64,000 bases of DNA from Ruminococcaceae bacterium UBA1734 (GCA_002315765.1 DCIE01000028.1:42406-106405); one strand, 5' to 3'; positions 53,295 through 62,453 are shown, numbered from the stretch's first letter. The notes: generated by a model from the sequence alone, not told the origin. A program made the numbers and translations.

Positions 53295-54455
53295 ATGATT
53301 GAAGTAATCGGAAACATTGAAGATAATATCAATGTAATCAAAGTTAAGGGAAGGATTGATTCTTCCAACGCCCCGGAATTTGAAACCAAAATTGCCGAAC
53401 TTGACAATGACCAAAAGTTGATTCTTGATATCGAAGAACTTGAGTATATTTCAAGTGCGGGACTCAGGGTTATTTTAAGACTTCTTAAAAACCATAAAGA
53501 CTTGGAAATTAAAAATGCATCAACCGAGGTTTATGAAATTTTCGATATGACCGGATTTACCGAAATGATGAAAATACAAAGAGCATATCGCAGAGTTTCG
53601 GTTGAAGGTTGCGAGGTTATCGGCAGGGGTGCAAACGGAGAGGTTTATCGCATTAATCCCGATACCGTTGTTAAGGTTTACTTAAATCCCGACTCTTTAC
53701 AGGATATAGAACACGAAAGAGATGTTGCAAGAAAGGCATTGGTTCTTGGTATCCCAACCGCAATTTCCTATGATGTTGTTAAGGTTGACGACCACTATGC
53801 TTCAATGTTTGAAATGATAAATGCTAAATCCTTTTCAAAACTACTTGCGTCAAATCCGGAAAACTATAAAGAATATGCAAAGATGTATGTTGACCTGATG
53901 AAACTTATCCACGGTACAGTTGTTCCGGAAGGTCAGCTTCCGTCTCAAAAGGTTGTAACCATCGGTTGGGTTGAGTTTTTAAAAGACCATCTACCTGCTG
54001 ATGTTTATGAAAAGTTATATAAAATGGTAGAAGAAATCCCCGAAGATAATCATATGATTCACGGAGATTATCATACCAAAAACATTATGCTTCAGAATAA
54101 TGACGAGGTTATGCTCATTGATATGGATACATTAGCCACCGGCAATCCCGTATTAGAGCTTGGTTCGATGTATAATGCTTATTTAGGATTTTCCATTTTA
54201 AATCACGACGATATTAAGGCGTTTTTAGGATTTGACCGTGAATTAAGCGAAAAATTCTGGCACGAAAGTGTTAGACTTTATTACGGCAGCGATGACAAAG
54301 AATTTTTAGCAAGAAAAGAATTACAGGCACAAATTATCGGTATGACAAGACTTCTTCGAAGAACAATTGTCAGAAACGGTGATAAAGCACTAATCGACAG
54401 ATATTACCATGATTTATGTGAAGCTGTTTTGTCGGTAGATTCTCTTATTGACTGA
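53295..54455 (+). CDS. STAS domain-kinase fusion protein
   Basis: 386 residues. Residues 1-100 form a STAS (anti-sigma-antagonist-like) domain with the ELEYISSAGLRVIL motif, Ser53/Ser54 at the usual phosphorylation site. Residues ~105-386 are an aminoglycoside-phosphotransferase-like kinase: GRGANGEVYR loop (110-119), Lys127 in VVKVY, catalytic HGDYHTKN (256-263) and LIDMDT metal Asp (276-278). All kinase essentials are present. It might phosphorylate its own or another STAS domain, or a small molecule; no sigma factor or RsbW-like kinase is adjacent. First gene of a four-gene operon. Confidence 0.88.
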   Translation: MIEVIGNIEDNINVIKVKGRIDSSNAPEFETKIAELDNDQKLILDIEELEYISSAGLRVILRLLKNHKDLEIKNASTEVYEIFDMTGFTEMMKIQRAYRRVSVEGCEVIGRGANGEVYRINPDTVVKVYLNPDSLQDIEHERDVARKALVLGIPTAISYDVVKVDDHYASMFEMINAKSFSKLLASNPENYKEYAKMYVDLMKLIHGTVVPEGQLPSQKVVTIGWVEFLKDHLPADVYEKLYKMVEEIPEDNHMIHGDYHTKNIMLQNNDEVMLIDMDTLATGNPVLELGSMYNAYLGFSILNHDDIKAFLGFDRELSEKFWHESVRLYYGSDDKEFLARKELQAQIIGMTRLLRRTIVRNGDKALIDRYYHDLCEAVLSVDSLID

Positions 54456-55321
54456 TGAATTACGAAAATATCAAACAATGCAAGAATCCCGATTTGCATA
54501 TACATTCGATTTTTTCAGACGGTAGCGATACCCCGAAAAGCTTAATCGAGAATGTAAGAAAAGCCGGGCTTGATGTTTTTGCTTTAACCGACCATGACAC
54601 ATATTTAGGCTGCGAGGAAGTTAAAAAAATGCTTTCTCCCTTTGACCCGTATTTTATTCCGGGAGTTGAACTATCCTGTGAGGGCGAATTTGGTAAATAT
54701 CATATTTTGGGATATTGTTACGATATAAACAAGTCCTCAATAAAAGAAGCCGTAGAATATACCCACGGTGTAAGAATGCGAAAGGTTGACAAGCGTTTTG
54801 CTTTTCTATCGGAAAACTACGGATTTACATTTACCAATGACGAAAAAGAAATGATTAGAAAACAGGAAAACCCGGGTAAACCGCATTTCGTAAACCTGAT
54901 GCTGAAAAAGGGTTATATAGAGGAAAAAAGCAAAGGGTTTGACATTCTTGCGGAATATAAAAACGAAGAAAGAGTCATAACTCCCGAGGAGGCAATTGAT
55001 GCTATCTTTTCGGCTGACGGTATTCCTGTTTTGGCTCACGGAATTTTAGCAGACGGCTCGAAAAATTTAAGCAAAGAAGAAATAGAAAACCGTGTTTCAA
55101 CACTTAAAAAGTGTGGTTTAATGGGACTTGAATGTTATTATTCTTCCTATACGGAAGAACAAAAAAACACAATGCTTGAGTTATCCGAGAAATACAATTT
55201 ACTTGTAACTGCCGGTAGCGATTACCATGGAGTCAACAAGCCGGTAAAATTAGGCGACACAAACAATCCCGACCCGGAAGTTATGAAAAGATTTTATTCT
55301 ACGGTTTTAAAACTTTTATAA
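54455..55321 (+). CDS. PHP domain phosphoesterase
   Basis: 288 residues, start overlapping the previous stop by one base. PHP metal sites: DLHIHSIFSDGSD, LTDHDTYLG, PGVELSCEG, PVLAHGIL and AGSDYHG. The inner segment VRMRKVDKRFAFLSENYGF matches the YciV/RNase AM-type of PHP proteins, which act on 3',5'-bisphosphates or RNA 5' ends. The exact substrate is unknown. Second gene of the STAS-kinase operon. Confidence 0.9.
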   Translation: MNYENIKQCKNPDLHIHSIFSDGSDTPKSLIENVRKAGLDVFALTDHDTYLGCEEVKKMLSPFDPYFIPGVELSCEGEFGKYHILGYCYDINKSSIKEAVEYTHGVRMRKVDKRFAFLSENYGFTFTNDEKEMIRKQENPGKPHFVNLMLKKGYIEEKSKGFDILAEYKNEERVITPEEAIDAIFSADGIPVLAHGILADGSKNLSKEEIENRVSTLKKCGLMGLECYYSSYTEEQKNTMLELSEKYNLLVTAGSDYHGVNKPVKLGDTNNPDPEVMKRFYSTVLKLL

Positions 55322-55331
55322 TGGTGAAAAA

Positions 55332-56696
55332 ATGTTAGTTGGATTCGGACATAATATAATTACTCCGCAAAAAGGGAAAATACCTATTGCCGGTTCGTTG
55401 AAGGTCAGATATGTAGACATTGTACATGATGATATTTTTGCTACCGCTATGTACTGCGAAACAAAAGATACTCGAATAATAATAGTCAGTCTTGACATTT
55501 GTCATCCCACAAAGGAATTGTCAAAGGATATCTTCCTTGAAACTAAAAAAGTAATTGAGGATTTAAAAGAAAACGAACTTATTATTTGCGGCACTCATGC
55601 TACCGGGTATTGTAGTTTATCGGAAAAAGAGCCTCTTTATACCGGTGTGGGCGAGGACCCATCAAAGGGAAACTCTATGGCGGAAATGAGAAGGTATATT
55701 TCGGTTAATGTTGCCGATGCCGTCCGAAAAGCCGTAAATGAAAAAAGAGAATGCACCCTTAATTTTTCCATCGGAGAAATTTTAACCGGATATTGTCGAC
55801 GGATGGTATATAAAGATAAAAGCGTTGTAATGTACGGCAATCCCTTTAGACCTGACTTTTTAAGGCAGGAATATCCTGACGGCGGACCCGGTAATTATCT
55901 TTATTTTTACGACAAAGAAAGCTGTGAACTTTTAGGCATCTTTGCTTTGGCTCCCTGTCCTGCTCAAGCTGACGAATCATCTTCACACATAACAGGGGAT
56001 TATTGGGGCGTTGTGAGAAAAAAACTTTCAACTCATTACGGAAAAGAAATCAAAATTCTAACCGTTTGTTCCGCAGCGGGAGAGTTATCTCCCCACCGTG
56101 TTATGAAATCCGAAGGTAGAAACAGCATTGACGAAAGCGGCGTTGAATCCTCCGAAAGACTGGGAAACATTGTTGCCGATAACATTGTTTATATGGAAGA
56201 TAAGTTTATTAAATCCTTTACAGGTGATTTTGACCTTAAAACCTGTTATAAGATTGTAAATTTTCCCGTTAGAAAACCCAATAAAGCGGAAATATCAAAA
56301 ACTAATGATTACTTTAATAATTATGATAAAAACATAAATGATGACTCGATTAGAATTGACGACCGTGTTCTTTATGAGTATGTGAAGAAGTGTTTGGAAC
56401 AGAATTTAAAATATTACAAAGCGCCTGTATTCGGTGTAAAAATCGGGGAAATTATGTTTTTTACAGCCCCCTGTGAGTTATTTACCGAGTATTCAAAGCG
56501 AATTGTTATGGGATTTCCACATAATCCTGTAATCAGTATGCAACTTGTCAATGATTGTATGGGATATCTTCCCACCAAAGAAGCCATAAAAGGCGGCGGT
56601 TATTCAACCCATATTTTTTCGGCGCTTGTTTCTCCTGCAGGTGGAGAAAAGTATGTAAAAACAATGCTTTCGTTACTAAACGAATTAAAGGATTAA
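55332..56696 (+). CDS. Neutral ceramidase-like hydrolase
   Basis: 454 residues, no signal peptide. Recalls the N-terminal domain of neutral/alkaline ceramidase-like proteins: GFGHNIITPQ, CGTHATGYCSL in place of the THTHSG zinc motif, SAAGELSPHRVM in the place of the nucleophile (GDxSPN) region, and late GYLPTKEAIKGGGYS. Some expected His residues are changed, so catalysis may differ. Cytoplasmic location argues against a sphingolipid target. Third gene of the operon, 10 bases after the PHP gene. Confidence 0.78.
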   Translation: MLVGFGHNIITPQKGKIPIAGSLKVRYVDIVHDDIFATAMYCETKDTRIIIVSLDICHPTKELSKDIFLETKKVIEDLKENELIICGTHATGYCSLSEKEPLYTGVGEDPSKGNSMAEMRRYISVNVADAVRKAVNEKRECTLNFSIGEILTGYCRRMVYKDKSVVMYGNPFRPDFLRQEYPDGGPGNYLYFYDKESCELLGIFALAPCPAQADESSSHITGDYWGVVRKKLSTHYGKEIKILTVCSAAGELSPHRVMKSEGRNSIDESGVESSERLGNIVADNIVYMEDKFIKSFTGDFDLKTCYKIVNFPVRKPNKAEISKTNDYFNNYDKNINDDSIRIDDRVLYEYVKKCLEQNLKYYKAPVFGVKIGEIMFFTAPCELFTEYSKRIVMGFPHNPVISMQLVNDCMGYLPTKEAIKGGGYSTHIFSALVSPAGGEKYVKTMLSLLNELKD

Positions 56697-56701
56697 ATAT
56701 A

Positions 56702-57169
56702 ATGACTATTCGTAAAGCCGAAAATGGCGATATTAAGCAAATCATAGACCTTTTAAGTCAAGTTCTTGAAATCCACGCAGAAATCCGACCGGATATTTTC
56801 GTTTCGGGAACCACAAAGTATTCGGAAAAAGAACTTGAAAACATAATAAATAATCAAAATACCCCTATTTTTGTAGCTTCCGAGGAAGAAAAGATTTTAG
56901 GTTATGCCTTTTGCGCTGTTAAACATCAGCCTCAATCAGATAATATGGTTCCCTTTAAGTCAATTTATATTGACGACCTTTGCGTTTCGGAAAATGCCCG
57001 GGGCAAGGGTATCGGTAAGAAACTGTTTCATTATGTTTCCGACTTTGCACGGGAAATTGGTTGCTATGAAGTAAACCTTAATGTATGGAGTGGCAACGAC
57101 TCGGCACAAAAATTTTATGAAAACTTAGGCTTTAAACCTATGAAAACCACAATGGAATATATATTGTAA
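56702..57169 (+). CDS. GNAT family N-acetyltransferase
   Basis: 155 residues from the ATG at 56702, 5 bases after the ceramidase-like gene. GNAT fold: IRKAENGDIKQIIDLL, IDDLCVSENARGKGIGKKL (acetyl-CoA loop, R/KGxGxG/K) and LNVWSGNDSAQKFYENLGF. Substrate unknown. Last gene of the STAS-kinase operon, followed by a terminator. Confidence 0.92.
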   Translation: MTIRKAENGDIKQIIDLLSQVLEIHAEIRPDIFVSGTTKYSEKELENIINNQNTPIFVASEEEKILGYAFCAVKHQPQSDNMVPFKSIYIDDLCVSENARGKGIGKKLFHYVSDFAREIGCYEVNLNVWSGNDSAQKFYENLGFKPMKTTMEYIL

Positions 57170-57176
57170 GGCATAA

Positions 57177-57217
57177 GAAAACACACCTGAAAATTAATTC
57201 GGGTGTGTTCTTTTTTA
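57177..57217. terminator. Bidirectional terminator
   Basis: AACACACC pairs with GGGTGTGTT (about 57179-57209) with a T-run on the plus strand. It ends the STAS-kinase operon and, on the minus strand, the zinc operon. Confidence 0.82.
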
Positions 57218-58927
57218 ATCCATTAAAAATTTATCGTAGTGCTTTTGCGATACGATTCGCCAGTTTTCAAAAGATGTTCCTTTTCCGATTATTTCATAGG
57301 TGTATTCGTCCATAACCTTTTTATTCGGCTCGTAGGTGTCCCACTTATATATTCTTGTTCTGTCGGCATCGGTAACCTGAGATATGGACTGTGCCGTGCT
57401 GATATTAAGATTGATGTTTTCCGATTCAAGAATGGTAGGCCAAATATTATCGTGGCAAACTTGCTTTTGGGATATTTTCAAATCCGACTTAGAGTCCTTT
57501 GAGGTCTTTACGAACAATGCAGTAAGCCGTGTGCCGTCAAGAGGCTTCACATCGTCAACGGGGTTTGCATGGTCTCCCGTAATAATGATTGTGGCATTAT
57601 CATATACCCCAATCTTTTTCATAGCTTCTATATATGTGTTTATTACCTTCATACTGTTTTTCACAGTAGGAGTTATGCTTTTTTTGAAAATAATGGGCTT
57701 GTGCCAAAAAGAGTTATATTGAACATAATGGCAACCGTCTGTATGAATAAAGGAAAATAGTTTTTGGTCTGTTTCTTTAAAGTTTCCGTCTTTTATATGG
57801 TCGTAAACCCTCTTTAAATCCGAAGAACGAAGCTCATCGGCAACAGCATAGGAATTACACCCTGTCAAGCCTACCATATTAAACGAATTCCTAAAAATGC
57901 TCGGCAAACAGTTAAATAATGTATTGCTTATAAACTGCTTACCGACTTTTTTCTGACCGTCTGAATTATAATAGATATTGTTGGTTTCGGTTGAACCCAA
58001 GGATACATAATACGGTACGGATTTTGAGGAAAAAACATAGTAAGGCGAAGTAAACAAATTGATTTTATATCCTTTTTTATATAGTTCCGAAAGATAATTT
58101 TTTGAAGAATAAGCCCTTTTAAAATAGGAATATCTATTTTCTTCGGTGTTCCAATCAACACCCGTCAGCATTTTAGTTACCGCAGGAAATGTATGACCGT
58201 AATCCGAAATGTTGTCCTGATACCATGTAAATCCCTTTAACTCGTCATAAATGTGTTTGTCCTTCGAATATGCTTCTTCGGCAAATTCCTCGTCAAATCT
58301 ATCAACGCAGAAATAAAAAATATTATTGCTTTTAGATATGGGATAAAGATTATCCCAACAAATCATATCTGTTTTTTTATGAGAAATATTTTGGTCTTGC
58401 TTTACATCGGGATTTCCTATTTTTTCTAAAGAAAAATCGTTTTCACTTAAAGATAAAAAAATACTTATAGCCTGGGATAAAGTAATAGCAACCGACAAAA
58501 ATATGCAAATAATGCTTATTGCTCTATCCTTATCAATGCTCATTGCCGCAATTACCGAAATAGCAATAACAAGCAACCATATTAAAAAATCCAATATTTG
58601 CGGTAAATATCCGTCAAAATCAATGTAGACCGAAATCGAATAATGAAAGAAGGACAGTAAAGTTAAGGATAACGCCAAGGCATATATAAGCTTATGCACG
58701 GCATACGGCGTAAACAACACCGACAAAAACATCAAAACAAAAACCAATACCCCTAAATGCAAACAATATGGCATAATTGTTTCAATGGAAAATATAAGGT
58801 CGCTTTTGCCTTTTTCATAAAGGTTAATCGGAATATAAAGGAACAAATTTACGGCGACAAAAATTGCCACCGTAAATGCTTTTATTAATTTTATTATTTT
58901 ACTGTTTTTTTGTTTATTTTCGGTCAT
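57215..58927 (-). CDS. Sulfatase-like membrane enzyme (LTA synthase-like family)
   Basis: 570 residues. Five or so N-terminal membrane helices (about 15-170), then an extracytoplasmic alkaline phosphatase/sulfatase domain with FYFCVDRFDEEF, DYGHTFPAVTKMLTGVD (putative Thr nucleophile), SFIHTDGCHYVQYN and TIIITGDHANP. Probable phosphoglycerol or phosphoethanolamine transfer to cell-surface polymers. It follows the zinc lipoprotein gene by 8 bases, last in the zur-znu operon, so it may be part of the zinc regulon; such enzymes need Zn or Mn. No strong own ribosome binding site. Confidence 0.82.
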   Translation of the reverse strand: MTENKQKNSKIIKLIKAFTVAIFVAVNLFLYIPINLYEKGKSDLIFSIETIMPYCLHLGVLVFVLMFLSVLFTPYAVHKLIYALALSLTLLSFFHYSISVYIDFDGYLPQILDFLIWLLVIAISVIAAMSIDKDRAISIICIFLSVAITLSQAISIFLSLSENDFSLEKIGNPDVKQDQNISHKKTDMICWDNLYPISKSNNIFYFCVDRFDEEFAEEAYSKDKHIYDELKGFTWYQDNISDYGHTFPAVTKMLTGVDWNTEENRYSYFKRAYSSKNYLSELYKKGYKINLFTSPYYVFSSKSVPYYVSLGSTETNNIYYNSDGQKKVGKQFISNTLFNCLPSIFRNSFNMVGLTGCNSYAVADELRSSDLKRVYDHIKDGNFKETDQKLFSFIHTDGCHYVQYNSFWHKPIIFKKSITPTVKNSMKVINTYIEAMKKIGVYDNATIIITGDHANPVDDVKPLDGTRLTALFVKTSKDSKSDLKISQKQVCHDNIWPTILESENINLNISTAQSISQVTDADRTRIYKWDTYEPNKKVMDEYTYEIIGKGTSFENWRIVSQKHYDKFLMD

Positions 58928-58935
58928 TTTTTTAA

Positions 58936-59406
58936 TTATAATATTTCAGCATCCGTCAGTTCGTAATATACATTTTCTCCTTCGTTATAGGAGGAAAGAT
59001 ATCCCTGTACGGTTATTTCGGTATTTTGCTTCGGATATTCTTCGGGATATTTAAGGGAAGTATCTTTAAGTCTAAACTCAAATCCGGGCGAACAACAAGC
59101 ACTTGTGTCGTTTTGTTTACATGCATAATAATTACGGTTTTCGGTTTCTTCAACAAGGAAGGTTCCCTTTATTCGTATTAAATCGCCCTTATATTGGTTA
59201 AAATTCTCGATTATATTAATATATTGAGAATTATACATTGTAAAATTAAAGGATGTCAAATCATAGTCTAACTTTACAGATTCTGCCGAACTCGCACTAC
59301 TGACACTTTTTGTTGCATCAACTTTTGTGCTTTCGGTTTTTGAACCACAGGCGGTTAAACAAAAAACAAATATAAGGCTAATACAAGAAATCAATATTTT
59401 TTTCAT
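58936..59406 (-). CDS. Lipoprotein in zinc operon
   Basis: 156 residues from the ATG at 59406 (AGGAGGAAG upstream, overlapping the znuB stop by 4 bases). Lipoprotein signal with lipobox LTAC, a Ser/Lys/Asp linker, then a small beta domain (KGDLIRIKGTFLVEET, ACKQNDTSACCSPGFEFRL, TEITVQGYLSSYNEG) that looks OB-like and holds three cysteines. Position within zur-znuACB suggests a zinc-handling accessory at the membrane surface. I do not recognise the family by name. Confidence 0.75.
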   Translation of the reverse strand: MKKILISCISLIFVFCLTACGSKTESTKVDATKSVSSASSAESVKLDYDLTSFNFTMYNSQYINIIENFNQYKGDLIRIKGTFLVEETENRNYYACKQNDTSACCSPGFEFRLKDTSLKYPEEYPKQNTEITVQGYLSSYNEGENVYYELTDAEIL

Positions 59407-60266
59407 TTTCTTCTTCCTCCTAATATTATGCCTAAAATATAGCAAATTATAAATGCAATAATTTGAGCTGCTACTATGGTAGAGCCTACGGGAGTTCCTG
59501 CAATTATGGAAACAAAAATACCGATTAATGCCGTTGTTACCGACAAAACAGCCGAGCATATTGTAACACCCTTAAAGCTCTTAAACAATCGCATTGCCGA
59601 AAGAGATGGGAATATTACCAAGGCGGAAATTAAAAGTGAGCCCACAAGATTCATAGCAAGAACAATAATAACAGCGATTATTATTGCTATTATTAAATTG
59701 TATATTCCTGCTTTTGTGCCTGTGGCATTGGCAAAATCTTCGTCAAATGTAACTGCAAAAATTCGGTTGTAAAGAAGCAAGAAAACCACAATTACCACAA
59801 CCGACAAAGCTTCACATAAGTAAACCTCGGTTGGAGTAAGTGTTAAAATCGAAGTGGAACCGAAAAGAGTCGAACAAACATCGCCGGATAAATTTCCCGA
59901 GGTGGAAAAAATATTAAGTAGCAAATAACCGATTGCCAAGGAACCTACCGACACCATGGCTATTGCCGCATCGCCCTTAATTTTCGCATTTTGGCTTCCC
60001 TTTAACAAAAGAACCGCACAAATTACAGTAACAGCTAAAGTTAGCGGCATATCGTTTGAAAACTTAAGTACGGCTGCTATTGCCATACCTCCGAAAGCAA
60101 CATGAGAAAGACCGTCTCCGATAAAGGAAAATCTCTTTAACACCAATGTTACGCCCAGTAAAGAAGAACAAAGAGCAATTAATACACCGACTATTAAAGC
60201 ATATCTTACAAAAGGAAATTGAAGATATGATACTATTGTATTAAACAGTTCACTCATTTTCGCCAC
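59403..60266 (-). CDS. znuB: Zinc ABC transporter permease
   Basis: 287 residues, eight or so membrane helices of the ABC-3 family: FSFIGDGLSHVAFGGMAIA, GDAAIAMVSVGSLAIGYL, FDEDFANATGTKAGIYN and VGSLLISALVIFPSLSAMR. With ZnuC and ZnuA it forms a Zn (or Mn) uptake system. Overlaps znuC by 17 bases and the lipoprotein gene by 4. Confidence 0.93.
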   Translation of the reverse strand: MAKMSELFNTIVSYLQFPFVRYALIVGVLIALCSSLLGVTLVLKRFSFIGDGLSHVAFGGMAIAAVLKFSNDMPLTLAVTVICAVLLLKGSQNAKIKGDAAIAMVSVGSLAIGYLLLNIFSTSGNLSGDVCSTLFGSTSILTLTPTEVYLCEALSVVVIVVFLLLYNRIFAVTFDEDFANATGTKAGIYNLIIAIIIAVIIVLAMNLVGSLLISALVIFPSLSAMRLFKSFKGVTICSAVLSVTTALIGIFVSIIAGTPVGSTIVAAQIIAFIICYILGIILGGRRK

Positions 60267-60963
60267 TCTCCTTTAACCTGAATATCCTTGAAAAATCACT
60301 ATTCAAGTATTCTTCCTTTGTACCGAAAAAAACATCTTTTCCGATATGAAGAATATGGGTGGCAAAACTAAGAGCCGCAGTTAAATCGTGAGAAATCATT
60401 ATGACGGTTATTCCGTCTTTTTTATTAAGTTCATCAATAAGACGGTACATATCCGATGTAACCTTCGGGTCCAAACCTGCAACCGGCTCATCAAGAAGAA
60501 TCATTTTTTCGGTAGAGCAAAGCGCCCTTGCCAATAAAACGCGTTGTTGCTGTCCTCCCGAAAGCTCACGGTAACATCTCTTTTTTAATCCCTCAAGACC
60601 GAGACGCTTGATTTGATAATTTGCAAGGTCCTTTTCCTGCTTGGAATAAAAAGGTCGCATACCGCATTTTGTAAGACAACCCGAAAGGACTATTTCAAAA
60701 ACCGATGCGGGAAAATCCTTTTGAATATCGGTTTGCTGAGGTAAATAACCTATTTCCTTTTCATTTAAACCATCGCCGTAGATAATCTTTCCGGAAATGG
60801 GATTTTTAAGTCCCAAAACGGTTTTCATAAGGGTTGATTTTCCCGAACCGTTTTCACCTACGATACACAAATAATCTCCCTTGGAAACGGAAAAATTCAG
60901 GTTTTCTCTTATTATTTTTCCATCGTAACCCAAGGTTACATTTTCACATAAAAGTTGTGCCAT
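60250..60963 (-). CDS. znuC: Zinc ABC transporter ATPase
   Basis: 237 residues. Walker A VGENGSGKSTLMK, Q-loop YLPQQTDIQKDF, signature ELSGGQQQRVLLARAL, Walker B MILLDEPVAGLD and switch His in ISHDLTAA. Powers metal uptake through ZnuB. It lies 35 bases after znuA, a gap that holds a small CGTGA-hairpin. Confidence 0.95.
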   Translation of the reverse strand: MAQLLCENVTLGYDGKIIRENLNFSVSKGDYLCIVGENGSGKSTLMKTVLGLKNPISGKIIYGDGLNEKEIGYLPQQTDIQKDFPASVFEIVLSGCLTKCGMRPFYSKQEKDLANYQIKRLGLEGLKKRCYRELSGGQQQRVLLARALCSTEKMILLDEPVAGLDPKVTSDMYRLIDELNKKDGITVIMISHDLTAALSFATHILHIGKDVFFGTKEEYLNSDFSRIFRLKESGENE

Positions 60964-60998
60964 TTTGAATTACTTCCTTTATATTTTAGCGTGATTTT

Positions 60999-61976
60999 TC
61001 ACGATAAAGCCTCTTTCAGAGAGTTTAAGTTGTCTTCCATTATGGAATAATAGGTTTGTCCCGCTTCAACATCCTTTGAGGTTGTCGTTTGCATAGAATT
61101 AAAGGTAATCGTTTTTACATTTTCTCTTTTTGAGGTTTTAATTACGGTATTGGCGATTTTTGCCTTACTTCCGTCTAATACGGCAACCGAATTAAGGTTT
61201 AATTCATTAATTTTATTTGCTAAGAAAGAAATGGTCTCAAAAGAAGCCTCGCTTTCGGCTGAACAGCCCTTAAATGCGGCAAAATATTTCAGTCCGAATT
61301 CATCTGTTAAATAACGGAAAGGGAACCTATCGGCAAAAAGTATTGTCTTTTTTGCACCTAAACTTACAGCCTCGGAATATTTATCCTTAAGCTCTCCTAA
61401 TTTTTCATTATACTTATTTGCGTTACTCTTATAGCTATCGGCATTTTCCGAATCAACCTCCGAAAGTCTGTCGGAAATATTCTCTACGATTTTTTGAGCA
61501 TTTCTGATAGAAAGCCAAATATGCTCGTCGTACTCTTCGCCCTCTTCTTCGCCTTCGTCTTCTTCCTCGGTGTCTTCCATACCTTCTACGGTTTCTTCGG
61601 TATGAAGGAAATCTTCTCCTAAAGCTTCCATAAGATTTAGAGTTTTTAAATCCTTATTCTTTTTATCCTTTAGCAAATCTTCAACCCATTTATCCGATTC
61701 ACCACCTGTATATACAAACAAATCACTGTTTGAAATGGTTACAATATCACTTGCAGTAGGCTGATAACTATGTAAATCAACACCGTTATCAAGAAGCATT
61801 GTAATCTTTGCATTATCGACATTATCTCCCATAACCTCATGAATTAAATCGTAAAAGGGAAAAATGGTTGTAACAACACTTAATTTTCCATCCTCAGAAG
61901 CATTTTCCGAATTGCATCCGGCAAACAAACATACCGCCATAACAACCGCAAGTAATAAACATAATAGCCTTTTCAT
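60999..61976 (-). CDS. znuA: Zinc-binding lipoprotein of ABC transporter
   Basis: 325 residues. Lipoprotein signal with CLFAGC lipobox, cluster A-I binding fold. Metal ligands: His in VDLHSYQPTASD, His in YDEHIWLSI; the usual third His lies in FADRFPFRYL, where Asp appears instead, and the fourth acidic residue is in GCSAESE. The loop between the first two ligands is very acidic (EEEDEGEEEGEE, about 140-152) rather than His-rich. Captures Zn (or Mn) for ZnuBC. Confidence 0.92.
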   Translation of the reverse strand: MKRLLCLLLAVVMAVCLFAGCNSENASEDGKLSVVTTIFPFYDLIHEVMGDNVDNAKITMLLDNGVDLHSYQPTASDIVTISNSDLFVYTGGESDKWVEDLLKDKKNKDLKTLNLMEALGEDFLHTEETVEGMEDTEEEDEGEEEGEEYDEHIWLSIRNAQKIVENISDRLSEVDSENADSYKSNANKYNEKLGELKDKYSEAVSLGAKKTILFADRFPFRYLTDEFGLKYFAAFKGCSAESEASFETISFLANKINELNLNSVAVLDGSKAKIANTVIKTSKRENVKTITFNSMQTTTSKDVEAGQTYYSIMEDNLNSLKEALS

Positions 61977-61992
61977 TTATAGATTCCTCTCT

Positions 61993-62385
61993 TTATCCGC
62001 CGCATTTTTGACAAATTCCGTACAAAACGGTTTCGGTCTTATCAATGGTAAAACCATCATTTTTTTCAAGGTCGTTCATAAGTCTATCGGCACCATCGTT
62101 CTTCATATGAAAGGTCTTTCCGCATTTTTTGCAGGAAAGATGCAAGGCTCCGCAACATTTTTCACTGGCAGTATATTGGTAGTACACCTCTCTGCTACCG
62201 GATTTAGAAAATCTCTTAATTTGTCCTTCGTTTTCAAGTTCACTCAAATTACGATAAACTGCACTGAGACTAATTTCAAACTTCTTTAAATCCTCTGCAA
62301 TAGCCTTTGCCGTAAGATGCTGGTCATTATGAGCAGACAAATAATCAAGCAACATTTTTCTTTGCTTAGTACTGTATTTCGGCAT
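61993..62385 (-). CDS. zur: Fur family metal regulator (Zur-like)
   Basis: 130 residues. Winged helix (LTAKAIAEDLKKFEISLSAVY, split as recognition region SLSAVYRNLSELENEG) and C-terminal metal domain with two CxxC sites (CKKCGKTF, GICQKCGG) and His residues. Divides from Fur and PerR only by context; the zinc transporter genes downstream argue for Zur. GAGGAGAGG precedes the ATG. A palindromic box at its promoter suggests autorepression. Confidence 0.88.
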   Translation of the reverse strand: MPKYSTKQRKMLLDYLSAHNDQHLTAKAIAEDLKKFEISLSAVYRNLSELENEGQIKRFSKSGSREVYYQYTASEKCCGALHLSCKKCGKTFHMKNDGADRLMNDLEKNDGFTIDKTETVLYGICQKCGG

Positions 62386-62400
62386 AAAACCCTCTCCTCA

Positions 62401-62421
62401 ATTTGCGACTTATTCGCAAAT
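62401..62421 (-). promoter_or_regulatory. Zur-type operator palindrome
   Basis: ATTTGCGA-N5-TCGCAAAT, a perfect 8-bp inverted repeat with a 5-bp centre, a Fur-family operator shape. It lies just downstream of the -10 box (62425-62430) and overlaps the expected transcription start. Binding by the encoded Zur is inferred. Confidence 0.75.
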
Positions 62422-62424
62422 TCA

Positions 62425-62453
62425 ATTCTACATCACATATTATATGTTGTCAA
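62425..62453 (-). promoter_or_regulatory. Promoter of the zur-znu operon
   Basis: On the minus strand TTGACA (62448-62453), 17-base spacer, TAGAAT (62425-62430). Confidence 0.8.

Noticed and set aside
59407..59559. 51-codon extension of the zinc-operon lipoprotein
   Set aside because: It lies inside znuB out of frame; the lipoprotein signal begins at the ATG at 59406.
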